From the NCBI RefSeq assembly GCF_900105515.1, contig NZ_FNSY01000001.1:806001-870000 (forward strand): a DNA stretch of 64,000 nt, read 5' to 3'. Under the pieces are notes generated by a model that ran no database searches, was not told where the DNA came from, and saw only the letters and a program-made list of their open reading frames with translations. The stretch is from Streptomyces sp. 2131.1. GTDB taxonomy: Bacteria > Actinomycetota > Actinomycetes > Streptomycetales > Streptomycetaceae. Position 1 is the stretch's first letter. Each line of letters begins with the position of its first letter. Of this stretch, positions 15,075 to 24,236 are shown in pieces. Made by a program: the position numbers and the translations under genes.

Positions 15075-17939
15075 TCACTCGCCGGCCCCGGTGAGGCCGA
15101 GCCGGGCCAGCCGGACCGTGCCGCGCAGGCTGATCCGCAGGTCGCGCACACCGGAGGCGGTCAGCCCGGCCGGGAGCGAGCGGTAGTCGTACGGACCGCC
15201 GGTGGCGGGCACCGGGACGGTGACGGTGGTGCCGTCGACGGTGATCAGGACGGCCCCCTCCCCCGAGGCGGAGACCTCGACGCCGCTCGTACCTGCGCCG
15301 AAGTCGCAGCGCCGGTAGAGGAGTTCGTTGGTCTCGTCGGTGGCGGTGACCGCGTCGCCGTCCGTCTTCGCCCGGTCGACGATCTCGGTGCCCAGCTGCT
15401 CGTCGTAGTCGGCGGCCTCCAGACCGCGGGCGAGGAGCGGGCGCGGCCCGGCCGGTTCGCCGTCGACGGTGACGACCGTGACGGTCCGGATGTCCGTGCT
15501 GGAGGCGCCCGCCTGGATCTCGTACGCGCCGGGCTCGACGGTCCAGCGGCCGTGCGCCACGTCCCAGTGACCGAGCTCCTCGACCGGCACGGTGAACGCG
15601 AGGCGCTCGGCCGCGCCGGGAGCCAGGTGCAGCCTGCGGTGGCCGGCCAGTTGGCGCAGCGGCCGGGTGACGGACGGGGCCACGGCCCGTACGTACAGCT
15701 GGGCGACCTCGTCGGAGGCGACGGCGCCGGTGTTGGTGACGTTCAGCGAGACGTGCAGCAGGTCGCCCTCGCGTACGGCTTCCAGGTCGCTGTAGGTGAA
15801 GTCGCTGTACGTGAGCCCGTGGCCGAACGGATAGAGCGGGGTGCCCTCGTAGTACAGGTAGGTCTGCCGGGAGCCGATGATGTCGTAGTCGAGCAGGCCG
15901 GGCAGCTCCGCGTCGGAGGCGTACCAGGTCTGCGGGAGCCGGCCGGCCGGGGAGACGTCGCCGGCGAGGACGCGGGCGAGTGCGGCGCCCGCCGCCTGGC
16001 CGCCGTGCGCGGTCCACAGCAGCGCGGGCAGTGCGGCGGCGGCGTCGGCCAGGGCGTACGGGTAGGCGGAGGTGACCGCGAGGACCGTGCGCGGGTTGGC
16101 GGCGTGGGCGGCGCGCCAGAGGCGTTCCTGCTGGGCGGGCAGGTCCAGGGTGGCGCGGTCCTCGGTCTCGCGGCCGTTGATGTGCGGGTCGTTGCCGACG
16201 ACCACGATCACGGTGTCGGCGGCAGCGGCGGCGCGGGCGACGGCGTCCTCGCCGCGCTCGGTGACCTCGGTCCGGAAGACGGTCGCGGTGGCCGCGGAAT
16301 TTCCCTCCTCCGGGGCGGCAACCTTTACGCCGTCGGCGGCGACTGAGACATACCCACCCGTTCCGATGTGCAGAAGGCGGTGACCGCCGGCGTGACCTTC
16401 CACCGCCTCCCACCGGAAGGTCTCCTGGACGATCCAGCCGCCCGGCTCGTCCGCGGAGGCGCGTACGAAGCCGTCCTCGGCGACGGACAGATAGCGGCCG
16501 TCCGGCTCCCGCAGGGTGATCACGCCGCCGCCCCAGTCCACGAGGGCCAGCTCGGACGGGGTGTCGGAGCAGGTCAGCGGGGGCAGGTCGGTGCGGCCGG
16601 CGAGGAGTGCCGGATCGAGTGCCCCCTCCGTCCCGCCCGCCGCGTCCCCGGCCGGGTCCGCCCGGGGGATGTGCAGCCAGCCGTCCGCGCACCTGACGCG
16701 GACCAGGTCGGCGCCCTCGGCGTGGATCACCCGGTCGGCGCCGAAGCGCTCGCGCAGTCCGTCGAGCGGGGTGGCGCGGTGGATCAGGGTGCCGCTGTAC
16801 CAGTCGAGCTTGCAGGCGTCCGCCAGGAGTCCGACGACGGCGACGGTCCGGCCGGCGGCGGGGTCGAGCGGGAGCGTCCCGTCGTTCTTGAGGAGCACGA
16901 CCGCCTGCTCGGCGGCCTCCAGGGCGAGCGCCCGGTGCTCCTCGGTGTCGAGGGCGGTGGTGTCGGCGTACGGGTCGAGGTCCGGGTCGAACTCGCCGAG
17001 GGCGAAGCGCATGTGGAGCAGACGGCGGACCGCGGTGTCGATGTCGTGGTCGTCGAGCAGTCCGCGTTCCAGGGCCCGCCGGATGCGGCCGGTCATGACG
17101 GAGGAGTCCTGGCCGTGGTCGGTGAAGCTGTCGACGCCGGCGCGCAGGGCGGCGGCGGTCGCCTCCTCGTGGGTGTCGAAGTAGTGCTCGGAGTCGACCA
17201 GGTTGGTGGGCGCGCCCGCGTCGGAGCAGACGGCCAGGGGCTGTTCGGTCCAGCTCCGCAGATGCCGGGAGAGCAGTGGCGAGACATGGTTGGGGCGGCC
17301 GTTGACCAGGTTGTACGCCGGCATCACCCCGGCGACCGCGCCCGCGCGGACGGCGTCGCGGAAGGCCCGGAGGTCGTATTCGTGGAGCACCCTCGGGCGG
17401 ACCGAGGAGGACGAGGTGTCTCGGTCGGTCTCGTTGTTGTGGGCGAGCCAGTGCTTGAGGACCGGGGCGGTGCGCCAGTAGTGCGGGTGGTCGCCGCGCA
17501 GGCCGCGGGTGTAGGCGACCGCGATGGCGGATGTGAGCCCGGCGTCCTCGGAGTACCCCTCCTCGCCGCGCCCCCACAGCGGGTGGCGCAGCAGGTTGAC
17601 GGTGGGGGCCCAGACGTTGAGCCCGACGCGGTCGTCCTGCGCGCGCTTGGCGCGGACCTCGTCGCCGACGGCCTCGCCGATCCGGCGGACCAGGTCGTCG
17701 TTCCAGGTGGCGCCGAGTCCGACGGCCTGCGGGAAGACGGTGGCCCGTCCCATCCAGGCGACGCCGTGCAGGGCCTCCTGGCCGGTGCGGAAGGCGGCGA
17801 GCCCGAGCCGGTCGACCGCCGGTGCGAACTGGTGCAGCATCGCGACGCGCTCGTCCGGCGTGAGCCGCTGGAGCAGATCGTCGACGCGCTTGGCGAAGGG
17901 CAGCCGCGAGTCGCGGAAAGGCTGCGGGTGTTCCGTCAC
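15075..17939 (-). CDS. GH3 beta-glucosidase/beta-xylosidase with an inserted beta-trefoil-like domain
   Basis: 954 residues from GTG 17939, preceded by GAAGAAGGA; a TTG six codons upstream (17957) is less likely. The N-terminal barrel has KHWLAHNNETDR and the nucleophile Asp in LAVCSDAGAPTNLVDS. The second GH3 domain starts near AAGRTVAVVGLLAD. Within it lies an extra segment of roughly 110 residues with two beta repeats (DGRYLSVAEDGFVRAS and GGYVSVAADGVKVAA) resembling fascin/ricin-type trefoils, a possible sugar-binding insert. The C-terminus has a fibronectin-III-like domain (DEVAQLYVR). No signal peptide. A likely role is removing glucose from debranched xyloglucan oligosaccharides. Confidence 0.92.
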   Translation of the reverse strand: MTEHPQPFRDSRLPFAKRVDDLLQRLTPDERVAMLHQFAPAVDRLGLAAFRTGQEALHGVAWMGRATVFPQAVGLGATWNDDLVRRIGEAVGDEVRAKRAQDDRVGLNVWAPTVNLLRHPLWGRGEEGYSEDAGLTSAIAVAYTRGLRGDHPHYWRTAPVLKHWLAHNNETDRDTSSSSVRPRVLHEYDLRAFRDAVRAGAVAGVMPAYNLVNGRPNHVSPLLSRHLRSWTEQPLAVCSDAGAPTNLVDSEHYFDTHEEATAAALRAGVDSFTDHGQDSSVMTGRIRRALERGLLDDHDIDTAVRRLLHMRFALGEFDPDLDPYADTTALDTEEHRALALEAAEQAVVLLKNDGTLPLDPAAGRTVAVVGLLADACKLDWYSGTLIHRATPLDGLRERFGADRVIHAEGADLVRVRCADGWLHIPRADPAGDAAGGTEGALDPALLAGRTDLPPLTCSDTPSELALVDWGGGVITLREPDGRYLSVAEDGFVRASADEPGGWIVQETFRWEAVEGHAGGHRLLHIGTGGYVSVAADGVKVAAPEEGNSAATATVFRTEVTERGEDAVARAAAAADTVIVVVGNDPHINGRETEDRATLDLPAQQERLWRAAHAANPRTVLAVTSAYPYALADAAAALPALLWTAHGGQAAGAALARVLAGDVSPAGRLPQTWYASDAELPGLLDYDIIGSRQTYLYYEGTPLYPFGHGLTYSDFTYSDLEAVREGDLLHVSLNVTNTGAVASDEVAQLYVRAVAPSVTRPLRQLAGHRRLHLAPGAAERLAFTVPVEELGHWDVAHGRWTVEPGAYEIQAGASSTDIRTVTVVTVDGEPAGPRPLLARGLEAADYDEQLGTEIVDRAKTDGDAVTATDETNELLYRRCDFGAGTSGVEVSASGEGAVLITVDGTTVTVPVPATGGPYDYRSLPAGLTASGVRDLRISLRGTVRLARLGLTGAGE

Positions 17940-18018
17940 GTGCGGGTCCTTCTTCAAAGGTGGGAGGTCTGGCGGTGCCGGCGCATCGTGCGGGCCCCGA
18001 GGGACCTCGGACGATCTT

Positions 18019-18032
18019 TCGAAGCGCTTCGA
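18019..18032. promoter_or_regulatory. LacI-type operator, site 1
   Basis: Perfect 14-bp palindrome TCGAAGCGCTTCGA. On the minus strand a consensus -35 TTGACA (18061-18056) with 17-bp spacing to a weak -10 TGAGCA (18038-18033) abuts it, so binding here would block the GH3-GH31 promoter. Confidence 0.85.
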
Positions 18033-18150
18033 TGCTCAACGGCCAACCCGGCGCGTGTCAAGGGGCGGTGGCCGAACCGTACGTCCGGGACACGCCGAGC
18101 TCCTCAGGAAACGGTTCGGAAACGCGTCGGAGGAATCCCGCAACGAACTC

Positions 18151-18179
18151 TTGTGTCACACAGACCCTTCACTTAACCT
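18151..18179 (+). promoter_or_regulatory. Promoter of the transporter-glycosidase operon
   Basis: TTGTGT (18151-18156), a 17-bp spacer, TAACCT (18174-18179). The expected +1 is about 18186, directly before operator site 2. Confidence 0.6.
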
Positions 18180-18189
18180 CGCTGCAACA

Positions 18190-18203
18190 TCGAAGCGCTT
18201 CGA
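18190..18203. promoter_or_regulatory. LacI-type operator, site 2
   Basis: Perfect palindrome TCGAAGCGCTTCGA just downstream of the predicted transcription start of the 18396-27221 operon, a classic repressor roadblock position. Confidence 0.85.
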
Positions 18204-18395
18204 CGGAGCTTCGATGGGGCGCCCGGCGCCCTGGATTTACCGGGACGGCGACACGTGCAGCCGCTTCCCTGTTGAACCGCTTCACCTGGGGCCGGTGACA
18301 CCGGCTCAGCCAGCAACGCTCCACCTCAGACACAGGAACCGAACGGCGGTCGCCCCGCCGCGTGTCGTCCTGGTGCGCCTCGAAGGGTTGACGCA

Positions 18396-20069
18396 ATGAC
18401 GCCGAATTCCTCCCCCTCCGCCACGGCCCCGAGCCGGAGAAGCTTCCTCGCCACCGGCGCGGTGGCTGCCGTCGCCGTGGCCGGCGGGGTGCCGCTGCTC
18501 GCCGCGTGCGGCGGTTCCGGCTCCGGTGCCGGGAGCAAGGAGGGCACGACCACGGGCAAGGCCCTGAAGAAGGTCGTACCGAGCTACGCCCCGCTGAACC
18601 TGGTACAGCCCGATGTTCCCGGCGTCAACGGTTCGAGCCCCGGCTTCACCAAGCTGCCGGACCCGCTGGTGGTCTCGGTCAAGTCCGTCCCGGGCAAGGG
18701 CTCGGAGTTCCGGGTGATGACCCCGCTGTGGGGAACGGTCCCGAAGAAGAACAACCCGTACTACACGGCCGTGAACAAGGCGGTCGGCGCGAAGCTGAAC
18801 TTCGACCCGCAGGACGGCAACACCTACCAGGACAAGATCGGCGCGGTCCTCGCCGGCTCGGACATCCCGGACGTCATGACGATCCCCGGCTGGAACATGC
18901 AGGGGCAGATCCGCAACGCCATCACCGCCAAGTTCGCCGACCTCTCCCCGTATCTGGCGGGCGACGCCGTCAAGAAGTACCCCAACCTGGCCAACATCCC
19001 GACCGGCGCCTGGCAGTACTCGGTCTTCGGCGGCAAGCTGCGCGGCCTGCCGATGCCGACGCCGATCATCGGCAACGCGATCTTCTACCGCAAGGACCTG
19101 ATCGGCTCCGGCGCCGTCCCGGCGAGCGCGGACGACCTGCTGGCCTTCGGCAAGGAGTACACGGCCCCCAAGAAGAAGGTGTGGGCCTTCGACGACCTGT
19201 GGACCTGCATCCAGAAGATCTTCGGTCTGCTCCCGGACGCGCCGCACTACTGGCAGCTGGAGGACGGGAAGCTGGTCCACAAGATCGAGACGAAGGAGTA
19301 CCGGGAGGCGCTGGCCTTCGCCCGCAAGCTCCACGACGGCGGGTACGTCCACCCGGACGCCGAGGCCAACAAGGACGCCGATTCCAAGATCCGCTTCACC
19401 AGCGGCCACGTCGTCATGTACAACGACGGCACCGGCGGCTGGAAGGGCATGGTCACCGAACAGGCCTCCGCCAACCCGAAGTTCGACATGCAGGCGCTGG
19501 ACTTCTTCAGCCACGACGGCGGCAAGCCGCTGCTGTGGCAGGACGACCCGGCGGGCATCTTCACCTTCCTCAGCAAGAAGCTGTCCAAGGAGAAGATCGA
19601 GGAGTTCCTCGCGATAGCCGACTACGCGGCGGCGCCATTCGGCACCGAGGAGTTCATGCTCACCAACTACGGCGTCAAGGGCACCCACTACACGATCAAG
19701 GACGGCTCCCCCACGTACACCCCGCAGGGTGTCGAGGAGGCCCAGCCCTCCACGTTCCTGTTCGTCGCCTCGCCGCCCACTTCCATCGCCTACCCGGACC
19801 AGCCGCAGCTGGCCAAGGACTACGCCGGCTGGATGGCCCGCCAGGCGCCGAACATCAAGAAGCCCCTCTTCTTCGGCATGCAGGTCGTCGAGCCGCAGCG
19901 CTACGCCTCCCTTTACACGCCGTTCGACGACCTCCAGAAGGACATCCGCCGCGGCCGCAAGAAGGTCAGCGACGTCGACGACGCGGTGAACACCTGGAAG
20001 AAGAGCGGCGGCGACAAGCTGCGCGACTGGTACCAGGACATTCTCGACAAGAACGGCTCCGGCAACTGA
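18396..20069 (+). CDS. Extracellular solute-binding lipoprotein of a sugar ABC transporter
   Basis: 557 residues. The N-terminus combines a twin-arginine-like motif (PSRRSFLATG) with a lipobox (PLLAACGG), so the mature protein is probably lipid-anchored outside the membrane. The body is a family-1-type binding protein of the large LplA-like group (FRVMTPLWGTVPKKNNPYYTAVNKAVGAKLNF ... QDKIGAVLAGSDIPDVMTI). The size suits an oligosaccharide ligand. It is followed by two permease genes and glycosidases. The operator next to its promoter implies repression by the LacI protein at 27272-28279. Confidence 0.93.
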   Translation: MTPNSSPSATAPSRRSFLATGAVAAVAVAGGVPLLAACGGSGSGAGSKEGTTTGKALKKVVPSYAPLNLVQPDVPGVNGSSPGFTKLPDPLVVSVKSVPGKGSEFRVMTPLWGTVPKKNNPYYTAVNKAVGAKLNFDPQDGNTYQDKIGAVLAGSDIPDVMTIPGWNMQGQIRNAITAKFADLSPYLAGDAVKKYPNLANIPTGAWQYSVFGGKLRGLPMPTPIIGNAIFYRKDLIGSGAVPASADDLLAFGKEYTAPKKKVWAFDDLWTCIQKIFGLLPDAPHYWQLEDGKLVHKIETKEYREALAFARKLHDGGYVHPDAEANKDADSKIRFTSGHVVMYNDGTGGWKGMVTEQASANPKFDMQALDFFSHDGGKPLLWQDDPAGIFTFLSKKLSKEKIEEFLAIADYAAAPFGTEEFMLTNYGVKGTHYTIKDGSPTYTPQGVEEAQPSTFLFVASPPTSIAYPDQPQLAKDYAGWMARQAPNIKKPLFFGMQVVEPQRYASLYTPFDDLQKDIRRGRKKVSDVDDAVNTWKKSGGDKLRDWYQDILDKNGSGN

Positions 20070-20109
20070 CGCGTACGCCGCGCACCGCGCGTACGCACGA
20101 CAGGGAAAG

Positions 20110-20138
20110 GGCCGCCGGGCACACGCAGTCCGGCGGCC
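20110..20138 (+). terminator. Intra-operon stem-loop between binding protein and permease
   Basis: Perfect 9-bp stem ggccgccgg / ccggcggcc with an 11-nt loop, preceded by a second repeat gcgtacg ... cgtacgc (20071-20096). Such stem-loops after binding-protein genes commonly protect the upstream mRNA or attenuate transcription, giving more binding protein than permease. Confidence 0.6.
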
Positions 20139-20169
20139 GGGGTCAGGAGCACGACATGGGGAGCACACG

Positions 20170-21252
20170 GTGAAGTCACGGGCCACGGTCGCGGCCGCCC
20201 CGGACCGCACCGCCGACGGGGCGAGCGCCCCGGCCGGCGGGAGCGGCGCCGGGGACGGCGACGGCGCGGAGACGAGAAGCGTCCGGGCGGGCAGGTCGCG
20301 AGCGCGGGGCGTTCCCGGCCCCCGGAGGGAACAGGGCGGGATCACCTGGCGTCAGCGGCTGCGGCGCGACCGCACCCTGATCCTGATGACGATGCCGGCC
20401 ATCGCGCTGCTGCTGATCTTCAACTACATCCCGCTGCTCGGGAACATCGTGGCCTTCCAGGACTACGACGTCTACGACCTGGGCATCACGGGCAGCCCGT
20501 TCGTCGGGTTCGACAACTTCACCCGGATCTTCGAGGACTACCGGTTCTGGGAAGTCCTCGTGAACACGCTGGTCATCTTCGTGACCCAGCTGGTCCTGTT
20601 CTTCCCGATCCCGATCGCCATCGCTCTCCTGCTCAACACGATCATGAGCGCGCGGGTCAGGGCCTGGGTGCAGGCGGTCGTCTACCTGCCGCACTTCTTC
20701 TCCTGGGTGCTCGTCGTCACCGTCTTCCAGCAGATGTTCGGCGGCGCCGGACTGGTCGCCCAGTGGCTGCGCGAGCACGGCCACGAGGGCTTCGACCTGA
20801 TGACCGACCCGGGCTTCTTCAAGTTCCTGGTCAGCGCGCAGGCCGTATGGAAGGACGCCGGCTGGGGTGTCATCGTCTTCCTGGCCGCGCTCGCCGCCGT
20901 CAACACCGACCTGTACGAGGCCGCCGCCGTCGACGGGGCCGGCCGCTGGCGCCGCATGTGGCACGTCACGCTGCCCGCGCTGCGCCCGGTCATCGCCCTG
21001 CTGCTCGTCCTGCGGGTGGGCAGCGCGCTCAACCTCGACTTCGAGCAGATCCTGCTCCAGCGCGACCAGGTCGGCGCGGGGGCCTCGGAAATCCTGGACA
21101 CCTACATCTGGTGGACGGGCATCAAGACCGGCGACTTCGGCTACGCGGCCGCGGCCGGCATCTTCAAGGGGCTGTTCAGCGTCGCCATGGTGCTGGGTGC
21201 CAACAAGGTCGCCCACATGCTGGGCGAGCAGGGGGTGTACTCCAAGAAATGA
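20170..21252 (+). CDS. Sugar ABC transporter permease 1
   Basis: 360 residues from GTG 20170 with GGGGAG upstream. An unusually long, Gly/Ala/Arg-rich cytoplasmic N-terminus (about 65 residues) precedes six membrane spans, starting with LILMTMPAIALLLIFNYIPLLGNIVAF. The conserved EAA loop is EAAAVDGAGRWRRMWHVTLPALRP, which docks the ATPase. It belongs to the LplB/MalF group of oligosaccharide permeases. It overlaps the second permease gene (ATGA). Confidence 0.95.
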   Translation: MKSRATVAAAPDRTADGASAPAGGSGAGDGDGAETRSVRAGRSRARGVPGPRREQGGITWRQRLRRDRTLILMTMPAIALLLIFNYIPLLGNIVAFQDYDVYDLGITGSPFVGFDNFTRIFEDYRFWEVLVNTLVIFVTQLVLFFPIPIAIALLLNTIMSARVRAWVQAVVYLPHFFSWVLVVTVFQQMFGGAGLVAQWLREHGHEGFDLMTDPGFFKFLVSAQAVWKDAGWGVIVFLAALAAVNTDLYEAAAVDGAGRWRRMWHVTLPALRPVIALLLVLRVGSALNLDFEQILLQRDQVGAGASEILDTYIWWTGIKTGDFGYAAAAGIFKGLFSVAMVLGANKVAHMLGEQGVYSKK

Positions 21253-22211
21253 CAACTCTCCTGGACCAGCGGGCGGAGCCGGCGCCCCCCACCGAGACAC
21301 GCCTCCAGCGCGCCCTGCGGATCGAGCCGCGCCCGGTGTGGGAGGAGGAGCCGACCAGGGCGGGTCTCGCCTTCAAGGGCTTCGGACTCATAGCGATCTG
21401 CGCGGTCGTCATCGTCCCGATCTGGGTCGTTCTGGTGACCAGCCTGTCCGACACGAAGACCATCAACGACGCGGGCGGCCTGGTCGTCTGGCCGAAGCAC
21501 ATCACGTTCGTGGCGTACAAGGAGCTGCTGAGCGGGGGCGCGGTGACCCGCGCGGCCGCCGTCAGTGTCGGCCTCACCGTGGTCGGTACGGCCGTCAGCA
21601 TGGTCGTCTCGATCCTCTGCGCGTACGGGCTCAGCCGCCGCGACTCGTACGCGCACCGCCCGCTGCTGATGACGCTGATGGCGACCATGTTCTTCGGCGC
21701 CGGCCTCATCCCGACGTATCTGCTGGTCACCGGCATCGGGCTGAGCGACAGCTACTGGTCGATGATCCTGCCGAGCGCGATCAGCGTCTTCAACGTGCTG
21801 GTGCTGCGCGGCTTCTTCATGGACACCGCGCCCGAACTCATCGACGCGGCCCGCATTGACGGGGCGGGCGAGTGGCGCATCCTGCTCCAGATCATCATGC
21901 CGCTGTCGCGTGCGGTGATCGCGGTGATCTCGCTGTTCTACGCGGTCGGCTACTGGAGCCAGTGGTTCAACGCGATGCTCTACATCCAGGACAGCGACAA
22001 GTACCCGCTTCAGATGATCCTCCGCCAGCTGGTCCTCCAGCACCAGGTGCCGCCGGGTGCGATGGGCGCGGCCGTCAGCAACGGGCAGATCAACAGCCTC
22101 GCCGTGCAGATGGCCGTCATGATCCTCGCGCTGATCCCGGTCGCGGTGCTGTCCCCGTTCGTCCAGAAGCACTTCCAGAAGGGCATGCTCACCGGCGCCG
22201 TGAAGGGCTGA
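21249..22211 (+). CDS. Sugar ABC transporter permease 2
   Basis: 320 residues from ATG 21249, overlapping the previous stop by 4 nt. Six spans follow a cytoplasmic lead (VWEEEPTRAGLAFKGFGLIAICAVVIVPIWVVL). The EAA-type loop reads ELIDAARIDGAGEWRILLQIIMPLS. It is the LplC/MalG-type partner of the preceding permease. No ATPase gene occurs anywhere in the locus, so the pair presumably uses a shared ATPase encoded elsewhere, as Streptomyces MsiK does for several oligosaccharide importers. Confidence 0.95.
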   Translation: MTTLLDQRAEPAPPTETRLQRALRIEPRPVWEEEPTRAGLAFKGFGLIAICAVVIVPIWVVLVTSLSDTKTINDAGGLVVWPKHITFVAYKELLSGGAVTRAAAVSVGLTVVGTAVSMVVSILCAYGLSRRDSYAHRPLLMTLMATMFFGAGLIPTYLLVTGIGLSDSYWSMILPSAISVFNVLVLRGFFMDTAPELIDAARIDGAGEWRILLQIIMPLSRAVIAVISLFYAVGYWSQWFNAMLYIQDSDKYPLQMILRQLVLQHQVPPGAMGAAVSNGQINSLAVQMAVMILALIPVAVLSPFVQKHFQKGMLTGAVKG

Positions 22212-22259
22212 CCCGCACCCGTACGCAGATCAGATCACCGGTAAGGAACGGGAGACGCC

Positions 22260-24236
22260 ATGCCGTCCCTGCGCGACGCAGCACGTGGCCGCATCCTCTT
22301 CGGAGGCGACTACAACCCCGAACAGTGGCCCGAGGAGGTGTGGGAGGACGACGTCCGGCTGATGAAGGAGGCCGGTGTCAACTCCGTCACCCTCGGCGTC
22401 TTCTCCTGGGCGCGGATCGAACCACGCCCAGGTGCGAGGGAGTTCGGCTGGCTCGACCGGCTGATGGACCTGATGCACGCGCACGGCATCGGTGTCGTGC
22501 TCGCCACCCCGACCGCGTCCCCGCCGCCCTGGATGGGGGCGCGGCACCCGGAGACCCTGCCGCGCGCGGAGGACGGGTCGATCGTCTGGTACGGCTCGCG
22601 CCAGCAGTTCTGCGCCAGCTCCCCGGTCTACCGGCGGTACGCCGCCGCGCTCACCGACGACCTGGCGGCGCGATACGCGCAGCACCCCGCGCTCACCGTG
22701 TGGCACATCAACAACGAGTACTGCACGCACTGCTGGTGCGACGAGACCGCCGGGCACTTCCGCCGCTGGCTCCAGAGCCGGTACGGGACGCTCGACGCCC
22801 TCAACGAGGCGTGGGGCACGGCCTTCTGGAGCCAGCGCTACGACGCGTGGACGGAGATCCTGCCGCCCCGCAAGGCCCAGTACATGCGCAACCCCGCCCA
22901 GGTGCTGGACTTCAAGCGCTTCACGTCCGACGCGCTGCTGGAGTGCTTCACCGCCGAGCGGGACATCGTCGCCCGGCACACCCCGCGCATCCCGGTGACG
23001 ACGAACTTCATGCCGCTGTGGTCGGGCCAGGACGCCTGGGTGTGGTCGGCCGAGGAGGACATCGTCTCGGTCGACGTCTACCCGGACCCGCGCGACCCGC
23101 AGGGCGGGCAGTACAACGCGATGCTCGCCGACATGACGCGCTCGCAGGCCGGCGGTCCGTGGATGCTGATGGAGCAGGCGGCGGGCGCGGTGAACTGGCG
23201 GCCCGTCAACCAGCCCAAGCCGGAGGGGCTGAACCGCCTCTGGTCGCTCCAGTCCGTGGCGCGCGGCGCCGACGCGGTCTGCTACTTCCAGTGGCGGCAG
23301 TCCCGGCAGGGCGCGGAGAAGTTCCACTCGGCGATGCTCGGCCACGCCGGTGAGCACGGCCGCGCCTTCCGCGAGACCCGGCAGGTGGGCACCGAACTCG
23401 CCGCGATCGGCCCGGCCGTCTCCGGCACGGGGGTGGCCGCCGAGGTGGCGGTGCTGCACGACTGGGACGCCTGGTGGGCGGGCGCGCAGGAGGGCCGCCC
23501 GTCCTCGCTGCTCGACTACACCGAGGTGGTGCGGCACTGGCACCGGGCGCTGTGGGAGAACGGCACGCCCACGGACTTCGCCCGCCCCGACGCCGACCTC
23601 GGCCGGTTCAAGGCGGTCGTCGTCCCGCACCTCTACCTCCTCGACGACACCGCGGTCGACAACCTCGTGGCGTACGTGCGCGGCGGCGGGCGGCTGGTGT
23701 GCGGCTTCTTCAGCGGCATCGCGGACGCGGACGACCGGGTCAGGCCGGGCGGGATGGACGCCCGGCTGCGCGAGCTGTTCGGGATCGCCACCCTGCACGA
23801 GTGGTGGCCGCTGGAAGCGGACGCCACCGTGGAGTGCGACGGCTTCCGGGGCGCCCTCTGGTCCGAGGAGCTGGAGGCCGCCGAGGACACCGAGGTGCTG
23901 GCGACCTACCGCGAGGGCGAGCTGGCCGGGCTGCCCGCCGTGCTGCGCCGGGGCCGCGCGGTGTACGTGTCGACGCTTCCGGAGCCGCCGGCGCTGCGGG
24001 CGCTCCTGGCCGACGTGGTCCGGGAGGCCGGTGTGGAACCGGTCCTGGCCGGGCTGCCCGAAGGGGTGGAGGCGGTGCGCCGGGGCGAGCTGCTGTTCCT
24101 GCTGCACCACCGCCGCGAGATGGTCACCGTGGCCGTCCCGGGCACGTACGAGGACCTGCTGACCGGGCGGACCGTGACGGACCGGATCGCGCTCGGCCGG
24201 TACGGCGTCGCCGTGCTGCGGAGAGCCGCGCCGTGA
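22260..24236 (+). CDS. GH42 beta-galactosidase
   Basis: 658 residues, ATG after GGAACGGGAG. The N-terminus (ILFGGDYNPEQWPEEVWEDDVRLM) is diagnostic of GH42. The acid/base is Glu153 in WHINNEYC and the nucleophile Glu305 in WMLMEQAAGAVNW. A Cys cluster (NNEYCTHCWCDE plus CAS upstream) could bind structural zinc, as in some GH42 enzymes. The trimerisation and C-terminal beta domains are present. No signal peptide, so it acts in the cytoplasm. In this locus it would remove galactose from xyloglucan side chains after import; galactosides of other glycans are possible. Confidence 0.94.
   Translation: MPSLRDAARGRILFGGDYNPEQWPEEVWEDDVRLMKEAGVNSVTLGVFSWARIEPRPGAREFGWLDRLMDLMHAHGIGVVLATPTASPPPWMGARHPETLPRAEDGSIVWYGSRQQFCASSPVYRRYAAALTDDLAARYAQHPALTVWHINNEYCTHCWCDETAGHFRRWLQSRYGTLDALNEAWGTAFWSQRYDAWTEILPPRKAQYMRNPAQVLDFKRFTSDALLECFTAERDIVARHTPRIPVTTNFMPLWSGQDAWVWSAEEDIVSVDVYPDPRDPQGGQYNAMLADMTRSQAGGPWMLMEQAAGAVNWRPVNQPKPEGLNRLWSLQSVARGADAVCYFQWRQSRQGAEKFHSAMLGHAGEHGRAFRETRQVGTELAAIGPAVSGTGVAAEVAVLHDWDAWWAGAQEGRPSSLLDYTEVVRHWHRALWENGTPTDFARPDADLGRFKAVVVPHLYLLDDTAVDNLVAYVRGGGRLVCGFFSGIADADDRVRPGGMDARLRELFGIATLHEWWPLEADATVECDGFRGALWSEELEAAEDTEVLATYREGELAGLPAVLRRGRAVYVSTLPEPPALRALLADVVREAGVEPVLAGLPEGVEAVRRGELLFLLHHRREMVTVAVPGTYEDLLTGRTVTDRIALGRYGVAVLRRAAP

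Larger units (their letters stand above)
17940..18395. promoter_or_regulatory. Divergent regulatory region of the glycan locus (456 bp)
   Basis: Non-coding DNA between the GH3-GH31 unit (minus) and the transporter operon (plus). It contains two copies of the 14-bp palindrome TCGAAGCGCTTCGA (18019-18032 and 18190-18203), one near each promoter, 171 bp between centres. About 190 nt lie between the second site and the ATG at 18396, giving a long 5' leader in which I see no convincing riboswitch. Confidence 0.75.

Noticed and set aside
15017..15151. N-terminal extension of the GH31 protein
   Set aside because: Open in frame but runs back into the end of the GH3 gene, lacks a ribosome binding site and adds a Cys/Pro/Arg-rich segment not expected in the family; ATG 15016 has AAGGAG.
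20156..20173. Tiny open frame ATG GGG AGC ACA CGG TGA overlapping the permease start
   Set aside because: Five codons only; its GGGGAG is better read as the ribosome binding site for the GTG at 20170.
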